Shown: piece after piece, positions 48,760 through 59,186 of the stretch
Layout of the letters: each line of letters begins with the position of its first letter
Position numbering within the stretch: position 1 is the stretch's first letter
Assembly (NCBI RefSeq): GCF_901709675.1
Contig: NC_051105.1
Coordinates: forward strand, 2,294,001-2,358,000
DNA: 64,000 nt
Direction: 5' to 3'
From: Syngnathus acus
Lineage: Eukaryota; Chordata; Actinopteri; Syngnathiformes; Syngnathidae
Program-made: the position numbers and the translations under genes
The notes under the pieces: generated by a model
The model's input: only the letters and a program-made list of their open reading frames with translations
Told to the model about the DNA's origin: nothing
Database searches by the model: none

Positions 48760-51424
48760 ATGGATGCTGGTGCCACCCACGTCCCGGCCTTCGGTCCAGA
48801 AGAGGCCCAGAGGATTGTGGCTCATCTTCAGCAGCCCGCCGTCTTCCTAAACATGACACACGGCTGGCCCGTCCTCGGCTGGACCGTAGAGAACCTGCAG
48901 GAATGTCTCGGCAACAGAACCGTCCGATTCCGACTGGGAAGAAAAGAAGAGACAAACTGTAAGAGCAAAACAATGGATGGAACAAATAGACATTGTACGT
49001 GCATGACAACATCAATTTCTTTGGTCCGTTTGTTTCCACAGTGCCTCAGTTTGAAACTCAATGTTGCTATGTGGAAGCAAGCATGAGTCAGTTCCTCAGC
49101 TGGTTAAAAGGCAACACAGGGGAGGATGTGGGAGCTTTCCGTGACTACCCACGGTTTCATTTCTGGGCTTACGCCGACTACAAGTACATCGCCAAGATGT
49201 TTGCACACCAGCCCGACGTGTTTGAGGTATACAGTTGTTCACTGAGCTTTATTACTTCTGCCAAGGCTGCAAGTGTGAGGAAATATATGCAAGGCATTTT
49301 TAAAATACATATAAAATTCCCTGTGGATTTTAAGTCACAGACTGTCTTTGTGATTGCCCAGTGCACTCGTGTCTGACTGCAAATGAAAAATGTTGGCCTT
49401 GCCGAAGGTCTCGGCTCTTTTGACCGCTCTTCTCATTATGAGTGTGTGTACAGGCAGAAATTATTTGCAGGAATGCCTTGAACACAAAATGACAAAGTCA
49501 AAACACTGTATGAATAACAATGAGAATGTGACATAAGGTATAACCACATTTTGTTATTTCCTCATTATTTAGATACAGGGTAGTCATTATTAAAAAGCTC
49601 CAGGTGGCGACGGGATGACACCAAATAATCCTACCTTTTCTCGCTCAATCTCTTTTTTTGACATTTTCAATTAAAACAACCAGCTTCTTCTTGCAGATAA
49701 AGACATTAAAGTGGCCTTACAGACGCACGCGCGCGTGCTCACACACAGACAGACACACACGCGGCAACATTTAATCGAGCAGATTAATTTTTATAGTGTC
49801 GGGCGAGTAAATGACATTGTGTTGAAATGTGCCTTCGAGCGACATTGACCAGTCCGCCATTTAGCGAGAACCGCTTTTGTGTGAGCTAATGAATTCATAA
49901 GTCCACGTGTGTGCGTGACAGGATGTAAAATGGGAGGCGTTCGGGTTCGAAGGCCGTAACGGAAAAGAGAGCACACTGTGGATCGGCACAGAGGGCGCCA
50001 ACACGCCGTGCCACCTTGACTCTTACGGCTGCAACCTGGTGCTGCAGGTACAAGGACGGTAAGATGTGGCTGTTTTTCATATCAAACACATGCTCACACC
50101 CAAAGTAGTGTCCTCCTGTTTGCTCACTTGTTTTCACTGTGTTTGTGCACAGGAAGCGCTGGCACCTCTTCCCTCCGGAGGACACGTCCAAGATGTACCC
50201 GAGCAGGATCCCGTACGAGGAGTCCAGCGTGTTCAGCCGCGTCAATGTCCTGCGTCCGGACCTCTCTAGCTTTCCTGCCTTCCGGCACGCCGGCGCGCAT
50301 GTCGTCACCCTGTTGCCTGGACAGGTGTGTAGGTCCCCGCACACAAGAGTAAGGTTGTGACTGTGTTGTTTTATCAAGGTCGCCACCTTGACAGGGTAAA
50401 AAGTGGACAGGTCACGTTGAGGTCGTTTCAATCAAGTGACTGACTCACTACTCATCATAACACCTTTTTAGCATTTGCCTCTGTGACAAAATGAGGCCAT
50501 ATGTGAATGTGGGCAGAAAATCAATAGGCTTCAAACCTGTCATCAGCATCCATATTCAGCCCAAGATCCAATGTTGCCCTCTAGTGGCCAAAAGAGGATG
50601 TGCATGGTAAGCCTCTTGTTGTGTGGTCAGGTTCTCTTCGTGCCCCGCCACTGGTGGCACTACGTGGAGTCCCTGGACGCCGTCACTGTCAGCGTCAATT
50701 CCTGGATTGAGTTGGTAAGCCATGCAAAATTGTAACAATTAGTCGATTAGATGATCGATTAACCGATTGTTGCATAGGAGGAGGACCACGTGGCGCGTGT
50801 GGGCGAGGCCGTGACCAGGGCGGTGATGTGCGCCATGAAGAGCACGCAGGGCGATGACGACGCCGGGTGCTGGCTCAACCCCACAGAGGTTAGCGTGCTA
50901 ATCAGGCCTAAAAAAAGATACAATTTAGACAAATTATTTCTTAAAGCAACAATGCTTTAAAAACTAACTGAATGTACATCTTTCATTTATAAAATGTTTG
51001 GGATTGATTTAGGTATTTCTCTACCTCATCGTGTCCACAGGAGGGCGTGACATCCCATAATGACAACATGCACTACATCAACTTGGCTTTGCAGGCCTGT
51101 GCTCAGCAACAGAATATCAAACCCACTTTGGAAACCAAAGACACTCCCCACCCAAAAAAGCGTGACTCCGGCGGGCGCATCCAAAGTGACGTCCCCTTTG
51201 GGCCATGTCTACTTCCTGTCCCCCGCCTTCCACAACCTTTCCACCACGACGGCGATGACGGTCCCAATAAGATGGATGAGGCGCCCTTGGACACTGACGA
51301 CCTTCTGGACTGTCTGCTTCATCCAGACGTGGTCGCTATGGTTACCCAGCTCCTGTTGGACAAGCAGAGGAAACCATCACTCCAAAAATCAACAATCGCT
51401 GATGGCCGAGTGCTCTTACCTTGA
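48760..51424 (+). CDS. hspbap1: HSPB1-associated protein 1, JmjC-domain protein
   Basis: JmjC/FIH-like protein known in mammals as PASS1, a binding partner of the small heat shock protein HSPB1. Coding exons: 48760-48958, 49042-49226, 49922-50058, 50153-50324, 50631-50714, 50778-50888, 51041-51424; 1272 nt, 423 aa (human 488, longer before the final motif). The facial triad of 2-oxoglutarate oxygenases is present: HLD at residues 159-161 (in NTPCHLDSYGCN) and the distal His 241 in RHWWHYVES. Other family marks: LQQPAVFLNM, PQFETQCCYVEA, KRWHLFPPEDT, RIPYEESSVFSRVNV, NSWIELEEDHVARV and the C-terminal STDDLLDCL-like TDDLLDCLLHPDVVAMV. The start follows the splice acceptor and GCC, giving GCCATGG, a strong Kozak context. 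Confidence 0.94.
49227..49921 (+). other. hspbap1 intron 2
   Basis: No exon seen. It contains a short CA/CG patch at about 49725-49762. Confidence 0.5.
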
Positions 51425-51700
51425 TGCAAATGAGGCGGCATCAAAATGAAAGATGGGCCCATAAGTCAGCGACTTGTCGACAATAATCCAATCAAAGCGG
51501 TTTGTTTGTCCGTGTTGGCGTCACATTGTTCATTGTAATCACGTTTTACACATGTAAACAGGTTTGTTGCCTAGCAATGTCTCAAGCATGGCAGACAACT
51601 GTCATAATGATGACGCAACAACGTGTGAAGCTTTCAGTCAAGTATAGTCTTGTTGATTTTCTTACGCAGTTCGACCGAAGTTCAGGAGTTACAAAAAGTA

Positions 51701-51706
51701 TTTATT
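51701..51706 (-). terminator. slc15a2: Candidate slc15a2 polyadenylation signal
   Basis: AATAAA on the minus strand, about 480 bases past the slc15a2 stop and the first canonical signal in that direction. Confidence 0.5.
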
Positions 51707-51850
51707 CAACAAACAAAAGCAAATAAGGCTCATTGAATCAAAAATACTAAATTAACACAAAGGTTTCAGTCACAAACAGAACTAATTGACAGAAATCAGG
51801 AATTAAATACAAGCAAACTGACGAGACCACGAGGAACATCTGGAATTCAG

Positions 51851-51856
51851 AATAAA
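51851..51856 (+). terminator. hspbap1: Candidate hspbap1 polyadenylation signal
   Basis: AATAAA, the first after the stop codon. Confidence 0.5.
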
Positions 51857-52186
51857 ACAGTTAAAAACTTAAATTAGTATTGTTCAGTGAAAAAAGTTGT
51901 AAACTGTGCCATAAACCTGTGAAAATAGTCTCCTTTTAAAATGTGGCAAACTGATTTAAAAAAAAAAATAAAAAAAATTGTAAGATGATGACAATGTGAA
52001 TAAAACCCTGAAAAGAATAAAATCACAGTAAGGCTGAATGATGAAGCATTCTACAAAAAAAATCCTGAAAAAGAAGCTGAGACGACAAAAATTCAAAACC
52101 TGTGTAAAAGCTACAATTAGCATTTCATGCTAACAATAAGGTATCAAGTGGTTCTTTTTGTTCCCAATACTGACCGCACTTGAGAA

Positions 52187-55100
52187 TTAAAATTTGGTGC
52201 TCGACCCCAAATCTTTTTTCTCATCTAGGGTGTTGTCGCTGTCGTCGTCATCGTGGCCGCTGGCGCACGTTTTGTCCAGCTGCTGAACGTTCACGTACGT
52301 GTACAAGTGGGCCATGACTGAGAACGCCGTGCACACGGCTAACAGCAGGATCGCAAACAGCAGGAACTCTTTCCACTGCAACAACATGCACACAATCAGT
52401 TTTGAGGAAAAAAAAAAAAAAAAAAAAAAAGATTGCTAAATAAGTATAACATCCCTTGAAGGTGAAGAATACCTGCTCAAGGCCGGCGCCCTCCGCCACA
52501 ATCAATACGATGACGTTCCCGAAAGCGACGGTGAGCAGCCACCCAGCCTGCAGGACCGACTTCATGTTGGCGGGGGCCTGCGAGGACAAGCGTTTTCAGA
52601 AATGATTTGAGACTGGCTTCCTGGTTCTTGTCAAGACCTGGACTGGAACCCAAACCTGCGAGTAGGAGAACTCCAGGCCCGTGATGGAGAACATGACTTC
52701 GCCCATGGTGATGAGAACGTACTGAGGGATCTGCCAGGCTATGTGGACGTTGTTGGCGTGAACGTCCTCCATCTTGTGCGCCGTTATCTTACCAGATTCC
52801 TGTGAAGGCGTAAAAGAAAATCCCGAATATCTCCAGAGTGTGTGTCCAACAACAAGGTTTCTGTGTCCTGACTTACCTCCAGCAGGATCACAGTGTATGA
52901 AGCTCCAAAATCCAGGAGCCCGAGGTCCAGGTCTAAAGTCTTTGACTTTAAACTGCAGCTCACCTTGCTATACCTGATGCAAGACGCAGTCATTAATATA
53001 GGAGACAGGAAGTGACATGGACGTCCACTCACTCTCCCTGCTGGATGGTCTTGTTAGCAGAGACGCCGTAATTGGCGTCGGCTTGGAACGTCTTGTCTCC
53101 CACGGTGACGTTGGCCGCCTCTGACAGCGTGTTGAGGAACCTGCATGGGTTGGCGCTAGCTTAGCTTGTCTCAAGGCGGCAGGCGATGTGTGGCGCTAGA
53201 AGGTAAATGTCACATTTTTACCTGAGGACAGGTGCTCCTTCGTCATTTTTCTTGATGTGGTCCTTCACCTGAATTACAAACATCAATGAGTCTTCAACCA
53301 TGACCACGTCCAGGTTTCAAGTTTTCTCAAATAAAGTGCAGTTATATCACTTTTTGTTGGAACAAAAAGAAAAAAAATTAACTTGAGTGACAAACCCACA
53401 AGTGTATTTACTCTTGTTATATGATTAATTCATCTCATGACTTTGGAGAAAAAAAAATCTAACAATATTTTCTCATTTCCTGCAATTTGACACATTTTCA
53501 CTGTATGAAATATAACAAAACATTAAAAAAGGTACATTTTATTTTATTTGTTCGAAGAAATTTAATTTTTGTAGTATTGTTAAATTTTCACCAAGGTACA
53601 AATGTTTTCTATTTCTACAAAATACACTCACTTATTTTCTTGAGGGGGGGGACTTTTTTGTTGTAAAAGAAATATAGACTATCATACAAATATGTTCACT
53701 TACCAGTTTACAGCGTATTCCACTGTCGGAGGGGTGCAGGATGAGACTATACGCCCCCTGCTGGTCAAAGGTGACGTTGCAGTGAGAGACAGCGCCTTCG
53801 GAGAGGACCTCCAAGCTCACGTTGGTGCTGGGCGCCTCTAGTGGCAGCGTCAGGTACTCACCAGGATCCTGACAAACAAACTGCTCGTCATTCATTGGAG
53901 TTGTTTATCATTGAATTACTATGACCTTTGAGACAAAAAGAAATACGTATATATATTCTATCAATGGCGTTTTGTTATATCAATTTGAAAACAAAAACAA
54001 TTTTGACTAACTTTAGGACTTTTTTTTGGCTACCTGTAGATATGGCAGCGGCTCAGGAAAAGGATTGCCTTCGGGGAATTGAAGACTGGCATCTTGTGGG
54101 GACAAGTTGAAGACTTGCAGCAGACACTTGCCCGCCGGTGCTGGTGTAACCACAGTTTTCTACAACACGCAGCAATCAGACCGCTAATTTGATTCACTGA
54201 CATTTTTTCCATCCTGATTTCTGATTGGTTGGTCAAAGCAACATGTGACGTACCACCACATGGATCTCCACCAGGGCGGCGGCACCAAACGCCAACGCGG
54301 CAAAAATCATCCCGGTGGCCATTTTCCTCAAAGGACTGAGAAAAAAAAAATAAACATTTTTTTTTTTTTTATATCAGCATTGAAAAAGTAACGACAGGAA
54401 CTCACGTGACGTTGATTCTGCAGAGGGAAACCAGCGGGTATATGAGCAAGTCAAACAGGGGCACGAACACCAGAATCAACATCGCATTCAGAGTCTAGCA
54501 AGGGAGAAAAAAACAAAAATTAAAAATCTGCTTTTTAGTTTAGGACCTTTTTCTCAAATGTAGAATTTGTCACTTTGATTTTTAGGTGAAATAAGGTGAA
54601 CCAAAACAAAACAATGCGGTAACTGTAATACCACTTTTTTCCACAAGAGGTGTGAGTGAGCACCCACCTGCATTTGATCAGGTTTGATGGAGAAGGCTCC
54701 CTGTTATGGAACATCAAGAAAAGCAATAAACGATTAAAGTTTAACTTCAGCAATCCACCAGGAAGTTCATCGACAAGCGGCTGTTCCATTTAGCTCGTAA
54801 AATTCTTACAACCGACAATGATTACATGGAATAGAACCATAAGAAAACAACAAACTTACAAAGGACATATTCATCCTGGTGGCCTGCAATGTCCAGCGAG
54901 AACCCTGCAATAAAAAAAAACAACCAAAAACGCATCGTTAGCGTCGTTCGCGTCGAGGCGGATCAACAAGTCGGGTTGCGGGACCTGCTGATCGAACAGA
55001 GCCCAGAACATGGGCAGAGGGATGTAAAGAACCAGGACTCGCAGAACCATTTTGATCTCCATGATCAGACGCTTCTGTTGACAAAAAGAGAAAAGCTGCA

Positions 55101-57912
55101 TTTTAAATACTGTTGTGAACTTCCTTTTAGTTGAGCAGCTGAGAAGCAAGTTGAGCAGTTCGCATTAGCGAGACAAACATCATACTGAGTACTTGTCCTC
55201 GGCCCAGTCCAGCCAATGCCCTCTGCTGGACTCGTACTTGGACCTCCTCCAGCGGTTCTTGATGGCAAACTGCAAAAAAAAAAAAAATGTATGGAAATCA
55301 ATCGCATTCTTATCAAGGAGAAGGAAAAAGTCAACAAGCGAAGACTCACGCTGATGCAGTTGCAAACCTCCATCAAAATGTTGCCCTGAGGAGGATTTCG
55401 CCGGTAGAGTCTGCCGCCTAATACAAACACAACTACGAAAAGAAAAATATATAAGTATATTTAATTTAATTTAAAACCTGTTCCGTTTGTTAATCATTGT
55501 CAAACACGAATTGGCCACACCCTCTCGCATATTTTTAAAGCCGCACTTTTATTTTGTGGACGTTCTGTTTAGACTGCGAGCGGCGAGCCGTGCAGAAGGA
55601 CGGCGATGCGCTGTCAGAACCGCTGACGATCATCCGCTCAACTAGCAGAAAGTGAAAACGTTCACACAGACGTATCACTATCATTCTTTTCTTCTGTATG
55701 TACAAAACTGACATAATTAAGTATGAATTTATTGAGTGATTTAGTACAAACAGGAAGTGCTCACCCAACGCCACCATCATGAGAACGGCGGGCACTCCGA
55801 AGGCCAAAGCGTAGCAGTCGTCGCCGAAACATTGCACGTCTCCTGTTGGGGGGGGTCGGGGTATCAGCAGCAGTGACACCAACACGAGCGGGCAGCAAGA
55901 CTCACCTCTTAAGATGGGTGTGATGATGGTGGACAGGAAGCTGCCGGCGTTGATTGCCATGTAGAAAATGGAGAAGAATTTCATTCTCTCGGTGGCCTGA
56001 CAGCAAAAAATTCAAAAGTGCGTGTATCAAAGAATGTTTGAACATCATTTGACTTCATTCTAGAGTTGAATTTCTCCACTCACATGCTTGTCGTGGAACT
56101 GGTCGCCCCCGAAGGCGGCCACGCAGGGTTTAATCCCGCCGGTTCCGAAGGCGATTAGAATCAGACCTATCATGGACAGAGAGCTACACGCACGGACAGG
56201 AACTGTCAATCAATAACGCCAGAGCGGCTCAGTCCGATTTGGTCTGCGGGCGTTCGTACATGTGCATGGAATTGCTTCCCACCGTGGGAATGGCGCCGAC
56301 CGACTTGATCACATGACCCAGCACGTAGACAATGGACAGGTAGACGATGGTCCTGCGAGGTGGGCACAGATGAAGACTAAAAGCGAGATCACGAGAAGAC
56401 AAAGCGCTCTCCTCCCCACTGACTTAAACTTCCCGAGCCAGGAGTCGGCGATGATGGCGCCGAGGACGGGCGTGAAGTAGCACAGGCTGCTGAAGGCGTG
56501 GTAGACGGCCGTGGAAAGGTCATGGTCCCAGCGTAGGTAGGTCAAGAAGTACAACGTCAACACCGCTGACGATCACAAAGCAAAGTGAGACTGCAGAGGA
56601 GCAGGAGGCAAACATGGAGAATGCACAGGAGTAAATTGTGGACGGATATCGGCACGAGTTGTGCTGACTAAGACGTACGCGAGTCGGTGTTGATTCACCC
56701 GCGCGTGACGCCGGACACACACACACACACACACACACACACGACGTGATGAGGGGCCACTCCCTCATCGTTAAGTCGACTTCCCGAACTGTCATCTGAC
56801 TAGCACAGGACAGGTGTTATGGTTCTTTTTAGCCACTCCCACCCTCCCCTATCCGTTATTCTGCAGAAAAAAGGAGATTGTAGCAAATATGGAGACTGCC
56901 GAAGGCTGCAACTGTTTTTGTAGTTCTTTGCTTCTATTCGAGTTACCTCTCATGCCATAGTAGGAGAAACGCTCGCAGAACTCGTTGACGATGATGAAGC
57001 AGATGCTCACCGGGTAGTTTGTCCCACAAAGTTTCTAAAACAAACAAAACATCTTATTTTAGATTTGCAACAGTTTATTAAAAAGAAACATCTCTGAATA
57101 TATGATATATAAAGAAGATAGATATCAAAGTCAAAGTCTGCTTTATTGTCAATTTCTTCACATGCCAAGACACACAAAGAAATCGAAATTACGTTTAAGA
57201 TTACAATTTTTATTCCCAATTAATAATGGCTATTCTGTTAAGATTATGGTCTCAAAAAAACATCCAACTTGATCTTTTGCTACTACTGCTTTTTAAAATT
57301 AAATATTTCGTCTTGTTTTTTTTAAAGCCTTTCAAGTCATTTGGGTCTTGAACCGGAAGTGGAACTTCATGAATGGGGGCGAAAAGAGCTCGTGCGCTCT
57401 GAGGACCCTCGTGTTGCGTCATCCCAGTGACCATTATGATTTGTGCGAGGACACGTAAACGCTCCATCGTGCGTGCTTTAAAAAATAAAAATAAAAATAA
57501 AAAAGACTGTGCCCGTTTCATTTGGGAAGAAAAACTCTTATCTTGAGGGGGGAATCGCCTTGATAATAAAACTGAAGCAAAAACGATAAGTTTGAAATGT
57601 GCAGTTTGACGCGTTCAAGTACACGACAGACAATTGGAAATTGAAAGTTAAAGCCATTGAGTGTTTTTGTTTGACTCGATAAAATAATGGGCATTTCAAC
57701 TGTAAAATACGTAATTACTCTTACAGAAGTCGTAATATTATGCCCAATGTATTCCAAAATAAAATTATGATTCTCGTCAGACATCAAAGTGACGTGCAGT
57801 TCCGATACTAAACGATCGAATGATTTTGCTTGAAAGGAAAAGCCACCGAATTATATTCTTGTTTCCCCCTCAAAAGACAAAACAAAGTGAACATTTGCTT
57901 TACCTTGCTCAT
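52187..57912 (-). CDS. slc15a2: Proton-coupled oligopeptide transporter, SLC15A2 (PEPT2) type
   Basis: POT-family symporter taking up di- and tripeptides with protons across the plasma membrane. Coding exons in transcription order: 57912-57904, 57034-56947, 56565-56424, 56352-56260, 56183-56084, 55996-55906, 55842-55765, 55432-55350, 55269-55186, 55074-54985, 54904-54860, 54700-54668, 54494-54406, 54335-54254, 54159-54034, 53868-53704, 53268-53222, 53140-53033, 52973-52877, 52799-52656, 52577-52473, 52375-52187; 2088 nt, 695 aa (human PEPT2 729). Motifs: ExxER in NEFCERFSYYG (residues 20-30), TM2 histidine at 55, GTGGIKPCVAAFGGDQF, FYMAINAGS and PLPMFWALFDQQGSRWT. PEPT2 over PEPT1: CGTNYP at the start, the ectodomain VSANKTIQQGEY and LGLLDFGASY, and synteny. 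The last exons are more PEPT1-like. Confidence 0.9.
52877..54159 (-). CDS. slc15a2: slc15a2 large extracellular-domain exons
   Basis: These exons encode the lumenal/extracellular domain between TM9 and TM10: LLQVFNLSPQDASLQFPEG, NVTFDQQGAYSLIL, VKDHIKKNDEGAPV, RFLNTLSEAANVTVGDK, ADANYGVSANKT and LDLDLGLLDFGASYTVILL. Several NxT/S glycosylation sites are present. This region is the least conserved part of the family, and its PEPT2-like words decide the paralog. Confidence 0.85.
53269..53703 (-). other. slc15a2 intron, AT-rich
   Basis: Contains only AT-rich sequence and homopolymer runs; no further exon recognised. Confidence 0.5.
54985..57912 (-). CDS. slc15a2: slc15a2 N-terminal transport-domain exons
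   Basis: Covers the start codon to TM7. The first coding exon is only nine bases (Met-Ser-Lys, 57904-57912). The next carries the conserved proton-coupling motif ExxER; later exons carry HDLSTAVYHAFSSLCYF, IIADSWLGKF, VYVLGHVIKSVGAIP, GGDQFHDKHATERMKFF, GDVQCFGDDCYALAFGVP, PPQGNILMEV and HWLDWAEDKYS. The exon ending FDQQ (54985-55074) has an atypical donor, GTCCCG. Confidence 0.88.
56713..56742. repeat. CA microsatellite in an slc15a2 intron
   Basis: About 14-15 CA units between coding exons 2 and 3 of slc15a2. Confidence 0.9.
57035..57903 (-). other. slc15a2 intron 1 with a dispersed-repeat tail
   Basis: Segment 57126-57200 (AAAGTCAAAGTCTGCTTTAT, then TGTCAATTTCTTCACATG, then AAATCGAAATTACG) looks like the 3' tail of a dispersed fish retroelement. 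The remainder is AT-rich without recognised features. Confidence 0.4.
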
Positions 57913-58030
57913 GTTGGCGGCGGCGGCGTGCAGTCAGTGCAGCGTAGAGTCCAAAACTAAAAAGCTTTTTCTTCCACCTCCTCCTCCTCCTCCTCCTCCT
58001 CCTCGTCTTACTTGTTCTCCTGGCGCCGCT
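57913..58030 (-). promoter_or_regulatory. slc15a2: slc15a2 5' UTR and proximal promoter region with a GGA repeat
   Basis: Upstream of the ATG (context CCAACATGA) the transcribed strand has a GCC run (57915-57925) and a GGA/GGAGGA tract (57977-58004 on the plus strand as CCT units). The transcription start is not visible. Confidence 0.45.
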
Positions 58031-58134
58031 TTTTAAAGGACTTTTCCGCCACTACGTCGAAGTGCTCCAACGATGTCGTCACCAAGCATATTCGTTAAAA
58101 ATAAATATACATAAAAATATTCGATTAATAAACA

Positions 58135-58560
58135 TTACGAGCGTGGGAGTTGTCCTCCCTTCTGTTGACGTATCTCTTTTTGTGTGTGTGTTTGTTTTTC
58201 TCTTTTAGTTGGTGAAATCACTTGCCACGTGACCACTAGTGCGTGTTTATATGTGGAGTGTGCCCATGTTGTTATATATTGGGAGTTTTTAATATATATT
58301 GCTGATGTCTCTACAGCGAGGTTAAATAAAAAGGGAGAAATGCTGCATCTTTGTTTGACTCTTTTAATGGGGAAACGAGGGGAGGTGCCATGAGTTAATG
58401 TTTTAAAAGCATTTGTTGACGTCACAAAATGATGGATCAAATAGGTGTAAGACTTTAAAAAGAAATGGGTGTTATAACGAGTCAAATGCCTTGTAAAAAT
58501 CGAACAGAATAAATCCTTTATCCTCAATTAAATGGTTGTAAATCCCGAACTAATCTAACA
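58135..58560 (-). mobile_element. Decayed LINE reverse transcriptase fragment (L1-like)
   Basis: On the minus strand one frame reads ILFDFYKAFDSL (RT palm motif A) followed by a stop. After a frame change another frame gives HGTSPRFPIKRVKQRCSISP followed by FLFNLAVE, the block that reads roughly RGVRQGCPLSPFLF in intact fish L1-clade elements. Glycine and proline changes, the stop and the frame change show it is inactive. No endonuclease domain or ends found. Confidence 0.65.
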
Positions 58561-58896
58561 TTTTTACTGATCTGTTCATAAAACTCAATGGATTCGCATT
58601 GATGATATGGTCCGGGTACCTTTTAGTGTGATAATGTAAATTTAGGTCACTTTTTTGTGATCACTGTTTAGGAGTGTGATTGGACAATAATTATCTAAGA
58701 GCTTTCTTTTTTTTGGAATAAGTGTGATAACGCCTTGTCTCATAGTTTTACTCGATCTACATTTACTTTTGGTGTTGTTTTTGGGATAAAAAATAAAACT
58801 CAGAGTTTATATAGTGGCACTAAACACTAACATGTTCTTCTGCGATTTTAACGTGAACCCAGCAGCACAACAAAAACATGCTGGCGTTTCATACTT

Positions 58897-58902
58897 TTAT
58901 TT
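58897..58902 (-). terminator. ildr1: Candidate ildr1 polyadenylation signal
   Basis: AATAAA on the minus strand (TTTATT on plus), about 250 bases beyond the stop codon of the final ildr1 exon. Confidence 0.45.
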
Positions 58903-59150
58903 GAAGAGTGCAAATAAATTCTGCAGAACAATTGCAAGTTTCAGTGTTTACAAAAAATATGCATCAATACATTAATTACAACACACAAATACAAATTGAA
59001 CCTGAGTTGCATTGGAGTAATAGTCAAACTCTAGCATCCAAAGATGAAGCATTGGCAAGGTCCTTCCAGTCTATCAAGTCAATAATCTGGCGCATACTGT
59101 ATGGTGGAAAGGGCGGAGTTAGATCCAACAGGGCGGGTTCGAGGCTATTG

Positions 59151-59186
59151 TCACACTATGAGAGTGTTCCTGCTCAATGTTGTGCT
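59151..59186 (-). CDS. ildr1: ildr1 terminal 36-nt coding exon
   Basis: Acceptor CTCGGCAG, then STTLSRNTLIV and TGA. It joins in phase to the GTGAGT donor at 60234-60229, after HNL. The ending resembles the SRESLVV end of LSR and the MSLVV end of ILDR2. Without this splice the preceding frame would end a few codons into the intron (VSYM and stop). Confidence 0.75.
   Translation of the reverse strand, partial: STTLSRNTLIV

Larger units (their letters stand above)
51425..51880 (+). other. hspbap1: hspbap1 3' UTR
   Basis: From the TGA at 51422-51424 to the first AATAAA (51851-51856). Overlaps the predicted 3' end of slc15a2 on the opposite strand. Confidence 0.55.
58031..59150. other. Intergenic DNA between slc15a2 and ildr1
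   Basis: Apart from the LINE remnant, only AT-rich sequence is visible. The ildr1 polyadenylation signal candidate lies at 58897-58902. Confidence 0.5.
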
